DNA of 64,000 nucleotides from Carboxylicivirga mesophila. GTDB lineage: Bacteria > Bacteroidota > Bacteroidia > Bacteroidales > Marinilabiliaceae. Position numbers and translations under genes: made by a program. The stretch covers positions 1 to 64,000 of the forward strand of contig NZ_JAGUCN010000020.1 of the NCBI RefSeq assembly GCF_018271975.1, in the 5' to 3' direction. Shown here piece by piece: positions 1 through 7,816 of this stretch; position 1 is the stretch's first letter; each line of letters starts with the position of its first letter. The notes beneath the pieces were generated by a model. That model saw only the letters and a list, made by a program, of their open reading frames with translations, ran no database searches and had not been told where the DNA came from.

Positions 1-594
1 AGGTTATCGTATACCTCATCATCGGCTTTGTGGTGCTCTGTATCGTGCCCCACTGTGGCAATGGCTTTTTCAACAGCATCCACTGTAGCCTTACCGCCAT
101 AATTCAGGTGCAGCATTTTGGTGTCCTTATCCCATTTGGCCGTAGTCACACCTTCCACCGAAAGAGCAGCTTCTTCAATGCGATCCTGACACATGCCACA
201 GTTACCAGCTACTTTAACCATGGCGTGCTTTGACTGAGCTGCAGATGTTTTATTGGTTGCCGATTCTCCCATACGATCATAATGACAGCATCCAGGTAAC
301 TTATCGTAAACCGCATCATCAGCTTTGTGATGCTCCGTATCGTGCCCCGCTGCAGCAATGGCTTTTTCAACCGCATCCACCGTTGCCTTGCCACCATAGT
401 TCAGATGCAGCATTTTAGTGTTTTTATCCCATTTAGCGGAGGTCACGCCTTCCACCGAAAGAGCAGCTTCTTCAATGCGCTCCTGACACATACCGCAGTT
501 ACCGGCTACTTTAACCATGGCATGCTTCGCCTGACTCGATTGCTTAGCTGAAGACTTTGTAACAGCCTGCTTATCCAAACGCTCGTATAGACAG
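1..594 (-). repeat. 297-bp tandem duplication encoding HMA modules 2 and 3 of the adaptor
   Basis: Two direct copies lie in the same frame, one at about 1-297 and one at about 298-594. For example, the segments starting near 46 and 343 both read tcgtgcccc followed by a shared aatggctttttcaac. The period is 297 bases (99 codons). Most base differences are synonymous. The encoded modules differ at only a handful of residues. The left copy is cut by the window edge, so more copies could lie beyond it. Confidence 0.85.
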
Positions 595-2105
595 CAACTG
601 TGTAACGTTTCATAAACTGCAGCATCGGCTTTGTATTTTTCAGTATCATGGCCTACCTGAGCAATGGCTCTTTGAATGGCATCCACATTAGTATGTTCAG
701 GATCAAATACTACCCCGACCTCCTGAGTATCGGCTGACCACTCGGCACTTACAACACCAAACACCGTCATGGCTGCCTTTTCGATACGCTCCTTACACAT
801 GTCGCAATTACCGGCTACTGTAAAACTTACCTTATTCTTATTATGCGTTTCTGGGGCATTCATCATGCTCTTCAGTCCCATCAGCTGTGCCGAGGCATCA
901 ATCTTAAACACGCCGTTGGTCGCAATCTCTTCACCAACAGATAAACCTTCTTTCACAATGTAATTGTTACCGGCATTGGGTCCAAGCGTAATCTCCCTAA
1001 ACAGGAAAGTAGGTGTTTCACGCTCCGGCACTTTGGTATACACAACAGCGCGTTTGCCCGTCCACAATACCGCCGACTTTGGAATCACCATCACATCCTC
1101 ATTTGACAAACGTGCCTCCAGCATGGCATTGGCAAACATCTCCGGTTTGAGCTGCAAGTTGCTATTGCCTACTTCCACCCTCACTTTAGCTACGCGTGTT
1201 TTAGCATCAATCATCGGGTCAACATAAGTTACCTTAGCAGTAAACGTTTCACCAGGCAAGGCTTCCAGTGTAAAGCTCACTTTATCGCCTTGCTTCACCC
1301 ACGGCAAATCGGATTCATAGGCATTAAACAAGGCCCAAACACGCGTAAGATCAGTCACTTTGAACAGCGGCATCCCTTGCTTCACATAATCGCCAAGGGC
1401 CACATTTCGCATCATTACCGTCCCTGAGATAGGCGATAAAATATCAAAATTCACCTGTGGCTCACCGCTTTTTTCAATGGTAGCAATCTGCTCATCCGAT
1501 AAATCCCATGCTTGCAGCTTGGCTTTAGAAGCCTTGTATAATGATGGATTGCTTTCCCTGACAGCAAAAGCTTCAATCAGCTCACGCTGGGCACTTACCA
1601 GCTCAGGCGAGTAGATGGTAGCCAGCTTCTGCCCTTTTCGCACATTCTGCCCTGTAAAATTAATATTAAGCTGCTCGATACGTCCACCAAAACGGGCTGT
1701 CAACTCAGCTATACGTCGCTCATCTACATGAATCTTACCTTGTAAATAAAGTTCCTTCACCGGTTTTCCCAACTGCACCACACTGGTTTCCACCTCGGCC
1801 AGCTTAGCAGCCGCTTCTGTCATAACCACTTCATTGGGATCGGCATTCTCGGCCGATTGCATACCTGCCAGTGGAATCAGGTCCATGGCACATATTGGAC
1901 ATAAACCAAACTCACTCTGTTTAATCTGCGGGTGCATAGAGCAAGTCCAAACCGTTTCTTCTTCGTGCTGATGCCCCTCGTGCGCATCGGCCTGAGCATT
2001 TCCATTACCAGATGGCGCAATGGCCCATCCTACCAACAAACCGATAGCCAATGTTATCAGTACCGGCTTGTAATTAGCTTTTATATATTGAAAGATTGTG
2101 TTCAT
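1..2105 (-). CDS. CusB-type RND efflux adaptor with three C-terminal HMA domains (partial, 3' end off window)
   Basis: Periplasmic adaptor (membrane-fusion protein) of a Cus/Czc heavy-metal RND pump, bridging the inner-membrane pump and the outer-membrane channel. My translation from the ATG at 2105 gives 701 codons before the window edge. An N-terminal membrane anchor (about residues 14-30) is followed by a His-rich linker and a heavy-metal-binding domain (CSMHP at 55-59, CPIC at 69-72). The adaptor body covers roughly 85-415. Three HMA-like domains follow, with GNCDMC near 430, GNCGMC near 535 and GNCGMC near 634. The first two modules end in a CC-x-Y motif (SCCLYERL, GCCHYDRM). E. coli CusB has no HMA domains. 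The second and third modules are nearly identical, from a 297-bp tandem duplication. It is the last gene of the operon, 24 bases after the TolC-like gene. HMA modules and HMBD suggest Cu/Ag, but the metal is inferred. Confidence 0.9.
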   Translation of the reverse strand, partial: MNTIFQYIKANYKPVLITLAIGLLVGWAIAPSGNGNAQADAHEGHQHEEETVWTCSMHPQIKQSEFGLCPICAMDLIPLAGMQSAENADPNEVVMTEAAAKLAEVETSVVQLGKPVKELYLQGKIHVDERRIAELTARFGGRIEQLNINFTGQNVRKGQKLATIYSPELVSAQRELIEAFAVRESNPSLYKASKAKLQAWDLSDEQIATIEKSGEPQVNFDILSPISGTVMMRNVALGDYVKQGMPLFKVTDLTRVWALFNAYESDLPWVKQGDKVSFTLEALPGETFTAKVTYVDPMIDAKTRVAKVRVEVGNSNLQLKPEMFANAMLEARLSNEDVMVIPKSAVLWTGKRAVVYTKVPERETPTFLFREITLGPNAGNNYIVKEGLSVGEEIATNGVFKIDASAQLMGLKSMMNAPETHNKNKVSFTVAGNCDMCKERIEKAAMTVFGVVSAEWSADTQEVGVVFDPEHTNVDAIQRAIAQVGHDTEKYKADAAVYETLHSCCLYERLDKQAVTKSSAKQSSQAKHAMVKVAGNCGMCQERIEEAALSVEGVTSAKWDKNTKMLHLNYGGKATVDAVEKAIAAAGHDTEHHKADDAVYDKLPGCCHYDRMGESATNKTSAAQSKHAMVKVAGNCGMCQDRIEEAALSVEGVTTAKWDKDTKMLHLNYGGKATVDAVEKAIATVGHDTEHHKADDEVYDN

Positions 2106-2129
2106 CTGTTTACAATTAATCATTAACAA

Positions 2130-3359
2130 TTATTTCCCCATCAGATAGCCAATAAAAGCGATGGCGGCCTGTTTATCAGTGCGAGCCTTTTCCAGCTCCA
2201 GCTGATACTGCAACAAGCGTCGCTCCATACGCAGTATCTCTTCGAAATTTTTATTGGCGTAGGCATACTCGGTTTCCAGCAATTTCATCGCTTTACGTGC
2301 CAGGCTCAACTGGGCATCAAACAAATCAATACGACGATGGGCATCACTGTAATCCTTCCAGGTATTTTCAAAAAGCACCTCTAATACATTAGCCTTATCA
2401 ACTCGTTCATAGTCTTTGGCCATCTCCAGGTAAACCACCTCCTGCACCATGCTCTGGTATTTATTCCGATACAAGGGAATAGTCAACCCCACCTTTGGAA
2501 AAGCAATAGCATCTTTCCCCGACAGGTTATTGGCTCCTTTACCAATAGCCACGTAATCGATACCCAAGCTAAAAGATGGAGCACCCGCCTTTTTAGCCGC
2601 CTGCTTTTTGAATGCCAGTGCTTCTTTTTGCATATCGATACTGAGCAACTGATGGTTCTTTGCTTTGATAGAGTCAAGAGCAGCCGATTTATTCAGGTAA
2701 AAATCCGTTGTCCATAAGCTATCGGGCCAGGTAAGCGTCACCGGCTCTTCCACATTCAGTAGTTTGTTGAAAGCCACCTCCTGCACGTATTGCTTGTCGC
2801 GCAGGTTAGCCAGCTGATCCTCCAAATCGTTAACTTCCATCTCGATACGATACTGATCCACCGCCGATACTTTTCCTGTTTCCACCTTCACAGCGGCCAG
2901 CTTTTTAAAAGTATTGAGAATATCAATGTTCTCCAGTGTGATACCCACCGCCTTGTTGGTAAAGTATAGATTGTACCAGTTGGCTTTGACCTCGTTGAAC
3001 AGTTTGGAACGTTTTTCCTCAAACAGTTCGTACTGCGCCTGGGCCTGCTGAATGGTTGAATTTTCTTTTGCCTTCAGAGTCCCAAACCAGGGAAACATTT
3101 GAGTGGCCGAAAATTTAAACTCCTGGGGACCATTGCGCGTTTCCACGGGCTGAATGAAATAACCAAAAGCCAGTTGAGGATCGGGCAAAGCCCTAACCTG
3201 TGGTGCTTTCTCAAGTGCCGATAGATAGTTGTTAAAAGCTGCCTTAAGGCCCGGATTATTCTCTGCCGCAATGGTGAGGTACTTGTTCAGTTCCTCCTGC
3301 CCCATTGCCAGAACCGGTAACAGCAGCGCCAGAATATATGTTACTATTGTTCGTTTCAT
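2130..3359 (-). CDS. TolC family outer-membrane efflux protein (CusC-like)
   Basis: Outer-membrane channel of the tripartite metal pump. The 409-residue protein has a Sec signal peptide (residues 1 to about 21, ending AMGQ) and two long helical repeats typical of the OEP/TolC family, rich in Leu, Lys, Glu and Ala with few cysteines. No lipobox is visible, unlike E. coli CusC. It starts 3 bases after the stop of the pump gene and is followed 24 bases later by the adaptor, so the three are surely cotranscribed. The length fits the short TolC-like proteins that accompany Bacteroidota CusA pumps. Substrate is inferred only from its neighbours. Confidence 0.88.
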   Translation of the reverse strand: MKRTIVTYILALLLPVLAMGQEELNKYLTIAAENNPGLKAAFNNYLSALEKAPQVRALPDPQLAFGYFIQPVETRNGPQEFKFSATQMFPWFGTLKAKENSTIQQAQAQYELFEEKRSKLFNEVKANWYNLYFTNKAVGITLENIDILNTFKKLAAVKVETGKVSAVDQYRIEMEVNDLEDQLANLRDKQYVQEVAFNKLLNVEEPVTLTWPDSLWTTDFYLNKSAALDSIKAKNHQLLSIDMQKEALAFKKQAAKKAGAPSFSLGIDYVAIGKGANNLSGKDAIAFPKVGLTIPLYRNKYQSMVQEVVYLEMAKDYERVDKANVLEVLFENTWKDYSDAHRRIDLFDAQLSLARKAMKLLETEYAYANKNFEEILRMERRLLQYQLELEKARTDKQAAIAFIGYLMGK

Positions 3360-3362
3360 CGC

Positions 3363-6300
3363 TTAATTATTTTGCTGTTTTACCTTACGTTTAATCACGG
3401 TCTCCTGCCAGAAGCTGTAGAGAACCGGCACTACAAACATGGTCAGCACCTCAATGACCATGCCCCCAAACAGCGGAATAGCCATCGGCACCATGATATC
3501 AGAACCTTTACCGGTGGACGTTAATACCGGCAGCAAGGCAATAATGGTAGTGGCTGTGGTCATCACCGCCGGACGTACCCGCTTGGTACCTGCCTCAAGC
3601 ACCAAAGCACGTACCTGGGCCACCGTTTGCGGCTGCCGCTTGTCTTGCAACTGCTTGATGTAAGTACTGATAAGCACACCATCATCGGTAGCCACACCAA
3701 AAAGGGCTATAAAACCGACCCACACCGCCACACTGAGGTTAATATTACTTACCTGAAATAGCGTTCGTAAGCTCATACCAGCCAGTGTTCCATCCATAAA
3801 CCATGGCTGAGCATAAAGCCAAAGCATGATGAATCCGCCTGAGAAGGCCACCAGAATACCTGTAAAAATCAAGCTGGTGGAGATAACCGAACGGAACTGA
3901 AAGAACAAGATGAGGAAAATAATGATGAGCGATATCGGAATCACAATCATCAGTCGCTTGGTAGCTCGAATTTGATTTTCATAGTTACCAGTGAACTTGT
4001 AACTCACACCGGCCGGTAATACCAGTTTACCTTCAGCTAGCTGCTTGTCTAGGTATTCCTGTGCATTTTCCACCACATCCACCTCGGCGTAACCCGGTTT
4101 CTTATCAAAAATAACATAGCCCACCAAAAAGGTATCTTCACTCTTAATCATTTGCGGACCACGTTTATATTGTATCTCAACCAATTGTCCCAGCGGCACC
4201 TGAGCGCCCGTTGGAGTCGGAATGAGAATCTTATTTAAATCCTCAGGATTATCCCTGAACTCGCGGGCATAACGCAGACGTACTGGGTAACGTTCGCGTC
4301 CCTCCACGGTACTGGTCAGCGGCATTCCGCCAATGGCACTGCCAATAACTGCTTGTAAACTTTGCACACTTAAGCCGTAACGAGCAATCGCATCGCGGTT
4401 AATCACCATCTCCAGGTAAGGCTTACCCACCACACGATCGGCAAATACTGACATGCTATTGACACCCTCCACATGTTTGAGTAGCTGTTCGAGCTGGAAA
4501 CCAACCTTTTCAATACTATTTAAGTCAGGCCCATATACCTTCATGCCCATAGGCGCACGCATTCCGGTTTGTAGCATCACCAGACGCGTTGAAATAGGTT
4601 GCAGCTTAGGTGCTGAAGTCAGCCCGGGTATAGTGCTTTGCTCTATGATCTCGTTCCAGATGTCATCGGGCGATTGTATCTCTTTACGCCACTGCCTGAA
4701 ATACTCCCCATTCTTATCCTCCACCAGCAGTGTTTTATCAATCAGTCTGAATCCATCTTCTTTGGGATTATACACACTGCCATCAGTTAGTTCGTAGGCT
4801 CCATCACGGTTGACCTTAAAACGCATGCGGTGCCCTTTCTCATTGAGCATGTACTCGGGCTTGTAGTTGATGACGTTCTCATACATCGACACCGGTGCCG
4901 GGTCTAAAGCTGAATTAACGCGGCCCCATTTACCTATAACGGATTCTACTTCCGGGATCGCATTCACCCGTTTATCTAAAATACGAATCACTTCCAGATT
5001 TTCTTCAATGCCCGAATGCGGCATGGTAGTTGGCATCAATAGGAATGAACCTTCATCAAGCGAAGGCATAAACTCCTTACCAATACCGGGCAGTTTCTTA
5101 TCGAGGTAGGCATAGGTATCACTATCTTTTACAAACTGCGGCATAAAACCAAAGAGCTTATCGAAGCCCTGCCAGCTCGTGATACCAAATATCACCACCA
5201 AGGCAGGTATAGTCAGGAACTGCCACTTATGATTCAGACACCAATTAAGGATGCGTTGATAAAACAGAACCACCAATGACAAACCACCCAATACTACCGT
5301 AACAATGGCAATTACAAACAAAAAGTTGGCAAACATCGTATTCTGCGCTCCCAAAGGCATCCAGGCTTTGGTTAAGAAGAATACAACCACCACGATTGTA
5401 ATAGCCACATTGATAAAGTTAATCCATTGTTTCTTGCCTTCAGGCCATTGATGCGCTAACAAACCATTTATTCCAAAAGCAGAAATAGACAGGGCTATAT
5501 AATTCCCTGAGGCAACAGACAGCACCACGCCAGCTGCTATCAGGATGATATTCCCCAATCGCTGGTAGCGTCGTTTGTCAATTTTAATTGAAAATACCAG
5601 ATGCGCCAAGGTAGGAATGATGATTAAGCCAATCAGCAAAGCCGATATCATTGTAAACGTTTTGGTGAAGGCCAATGGCTTGAACAGTTTACCTTCAGCA
5701 GCCTCCATGGCGAATACCGGCAAGAAGCTGATGATGGTAGTGGACAGAGCTGTGATAACCGCCCCAGCCACTTCGGTAGTAGCATTGTAAACCACATGCA
5801 GCAGTTCTTTTCCCCTCGCCCCTTTGTTCTCAGGCAACTCAATGTGCCGGATAATGTTCTCAACAAACACCACACCCACATCCACCATCACACCAATGGC
5901 GATGGCAATACCCGAAAGGGCCACAATATTGGCATCTACTCCAAATTGTCGCATCGTTATAAAAGTGATGAGTACCCCAATGGGCAACAAACTTGATATC
6001 AGGAAAGAAGCACGCAGATTGAACACCAGTACTATCACCACCAGGATACTGATCAGTAGTTCCAGTGAGATGGCCTCCTCCAGTGTTCCAAGGGTCTCTT
6101 TAATCAAACCGGTACGATCGTAAAAGGGGACTATAGTGACCTTCGAAACAGTTCCATCGGCTAAGGTTTTGGATGGCAGGCCGGGCGCAATCTCGGCAAT
6201 CTTAGCCTTCATATTTTCGATGGCCTTCAGCGGATTGGTTCCATAGCGCGCCACAACTACGCCTCCAACAGCCTCGGCACCACCTTTATCCAGCCCTCCT

Positions 6301-7169
6301 CGACGGGTAGCCGGTCCAAAAGTCACCTTGGCCACATCTTTAATGCGAATGGGTACGTTATCCCTCACCGTCACCACACTCTTTTCAATGTCTTCCAGGT
6401 TCTTGATGTAACCCAAGGCCCGCACAAGGTATTCCACGCGGTTAAACTCGATGGTTCGTGCACCAATATCTAGGTTGCTGTTTTTTATCGCACTCATGAT
6501 TTGCGCCACCGTCACACCGTGACCTTTCATGGCATTGGGGTCGATATCGATTTGATACTCCTTTACAAAACCACCGATGGAAGCCACTTCGGCCACACCT
6601 TCGGCCGCTGTTAAAGCATAGCGAATCTGGAAATCCTGAATGCTCCGCAATTCATGTGGATCCCAGCCTCCTGTCGGATTCCCGTCTTTATCGCGCCCTT
6701 CCAGTGTGTACCAGTAAATTTGCCCCAAAGCAGTAGCATCAGGACCCAAAGCCGGACTCACATCACCTGGCAGCGTACCTGCCGGTAAAGAATTGAGCTT
6801 CTCAAGGATACGTGTGCGACTCCAGTAAAACTCCACATCTTCATCAAAAATAACATAGATACTTGACAGTCCGAAAATGGAGTTGCTACGAATGGTTTTT
6901 ACGCCGGGAATTCCCAGTAAAGAAGTTGTTAATGGATACGATATCTGGTCTTCAATATCCTGCGGCGAGCGGCCCGGCCACTCAGTATATACAATTTGCT
7001 GATTCTCGCCAATATCCGGGATGGCATCAACGGGTACCGGGTCGCTTGGCAGTATCCCTGTATCCCAGCCAAATGGCGAATTAATAATCCCCCAACTGAT
7101 AAATACGATAAGTACCAGAAAGGTGACTAATTTGTTTTCGAGAAAAAAACGTATTAATGAATTAATCAT
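3363..7169 (-). CDS. CusA/CzcA-type heavy-metal RND efflux pump
   Basis: Inner-membrane proton-driven metal pump of about 1268 residues. I start at the ATG at 7169 (MINSLIRFF, the usual family N-terminus) rather than an in-frame TTG 12 codons upstream. Family signs include WPGRSPQDIEDQ, SIFGLSSIYV, the TM4 GVMVDVGVVFVEN segment, and a late repeat (GVATDDGVL, RPAVMTTATTI). The Met-rich porter stretch RLVMLQTGMRAPMGMKV lies where CusA places a metal-binding methionine, which favours Cu(I)/Ag(I). It is about 220 residues longer than E. coli CusA (1047). Extra hydrophobic segments sit between TM6 and TM7 (about residues 530-680), and an extra soluble insertion lies near residues 790-850. It is followed closely by the TolC-like and adaptor genes. 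Confidence 0.92.
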   Translation of the reverse strand: MINSLIRFFLENKLVTFLVLIVFISWGIINSPFGWDTGILPSDPVPVDAIPDIGENQQIVYTEWPGRSPQDIEDQISYPLTTSLLGIPGVKTIRSNSIFGLSSIYVIFDEDVEFYWSRTRILEKLNSLPAGTLPGDVSPALGPDATALGQIYWYTLEGRDKDGNPTGGWDPHELRSIQDFQIRYALTAAEGVAEVASIGGFVKEYQIDIDPNAMKGHGVTVAQIMSAIKNSNLDIGARTIEFNRVEYLVRALGYIKNLEDIEKSVVTVRDNVPIRIKDVAKVTFGPATRRGGLDKGGAEAVGGVVVARYGTNPLKAIENMKAKIAEIAPGLPSKTLADGTVSKVTIVPFYDRTGLIKETLGTLEEAISLELLISILVVIVLVFNLRASFLISSLLPIGVLITFITMRQFGVDANIVALSGIAIAIGVMVDVGVVFVENIIRHIELPENKGARGKELLHVVYNATTEVAGAVITALSTTIISFLPVFAMEAAEGKLFKPLAFTKTFTMISALLIGLIIIPTLAHLVFSIKIDKRRYQRLGNIILIAAGVVLSVASGNYIALSISAFGINGLLAHQWPEGKKQWINFINVAITIVVVVFFLTKAWMPLGAQNTMFANFLFVIAIVTVVLGGLSLVVLFYQRILNWCLNHKWQFLTIPALVVIFGITSWQGFDKLFGFMPQFVKDSDTYAYLDKKLPGIGKEFMPSLDEGSFLLMPTTMPHSGIEENLEVIRILDKRVNAIPEVESVIGKWGRVNSALDPAPVSMYENVINYKPEYMLNEKGHRMRFKVNRDGAYELTDGSVYNPKEDGFRLIDKTLLVEDKNGEYFRQWRKEIQSPDDIWNEIIEQSTIPGLTSAPKLQPISTRLVMLQTGMRAPMGMKVYGPDLNSIEKVGFQLEQLLKHVEGVNSMSVFADRVVGKPYLEMVINRDAIARYGLSVQSLQAVIGSAIGGMPLTSTVEGRERYPVRLRYAREFRDNPEDLNKILIPTPTGAQVPLGQLVEIQYKRGPQMIKSEDTFLVGYVIFDKKPGYAEVDVVENAQEYLDKQLAEGKLVLPAGVSYKFTGNYENQIRATKRLMIVIPISLIIIFLILFFQFRSVISTSLIFTGILVAFSGGFIMLWLYAQPWFMDGTLAGMSLRTLFQVSNINLSVAVWVGFIALFGVATDDGVLISTYIKQLQDKRQPQTVAQVRALVLEAGTKRVRPAVMTTATTIIALLPVLTSTGKGSDIMVPMAIPLFGGMVIEVLTMFVVPVLYSFWQETVIKRKVKQQNN

Positions 7170-7259
7170 TTCCAATATGTTAGATAATACATTGCTTTGA
7201 TTCAAACAACATTAAGCAGGCACTATAAGATAAGCCTGATTAAAGCAGTTAAGCAATAT

Positions 7260-7646
7260 CTAACAAAGAAAGGTTTGCAATAAAGAAAGACGCTCTGCCA
7301 CCGGGAGCGGCGGCGAAATATCCTCAAACGTTCTCTTTACGGAAAGTATTGATAATTCTTCAGCATCTATTTCAAAATGAAACAGTTCAATCAGCAGGTC
7401 TAACTCAATGGCTGGTTCAAGTGCAGAAATTACAGGGCCGGTATAATCTTCCTCCACTTCGTAATGCACACTCTTGTTTTCACAACAGCCACATCCATCA
7501 CCACAACAGGAATCAGCCTCAACAAATAAAGAGGTGGAAACATATTTACCTCCACAATAATGCATAGAAAAAGTTACTCCTGTGGTTGATACCAGGAGCA
7601 TCAGGGATAGAACAATATGTAACACTTTTTTATGCATCATCAACAA
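7260..7646 (-). CDS. Small secreted HYC/CC cysteine-rich protein of the metal-efflux operon
   Basis: A 128-residue protein with an N-terminal signal or anchor segment (HIVLSLMLLVSTTGVTF) followed directly by HYCGGK. A dense Cys cluster follows (DSCCGDGCGCCEN) and a PPLP motif near the end. This order of HYC, CC and PP elements matches a small family I recognise from Bacteroidota, usually called HYC_CC_PP. It has no established function. It is the first gene upstream of the CusA-like pump, in the same direction with a 90-base gap. A metal-binding chaperone or sensor in the periplasm is an inference from the cysteines and neighbours. Start codons at 7646, 7640 and 7637 are all possible. Confidence 0.75.
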   Translation of the reverse strand: MLMMHKKVLHIVLSLMLLVSTTGVTFSMHYCGGKYVSTSLFVEADSCCGDGCGCCENKSVHYEVEEDYTGPVISALEPAIELDLLIELFHFEIDAEELSILSVKRTFEDISPPLPVAERLSLLQTFLC

Positions 7647-7816
7647 AGAAACAACTAAATTGGCAAATTGGTTTGAATTGAAAGATGTTTAACATGGTTT
7701 TAACAGCCCCATCAATTACACATTGCTCTGTCCTGTTACAATAAATACGGTGCTTACTCGTTTTTTATGTGTCTAATAATTATTTATTTTTGGTTCTTTA
7801 ATTAATCTCGGACCTA

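Noticed and set aside
4453-4797. 114-codon open frame opposite the CusA-like pump
   Set aside because: It is Ser/Cys-rich shadow coding with no promoter or homology signal, wholly inside a strongly supported gene.
7170-7205. TTG start for the CusA-like pump 12 codons upstream
   Set aside because: The family N-terminus begins at MINSLIRFF, with ATG at 7169. The upstream residues look like leader sequence.
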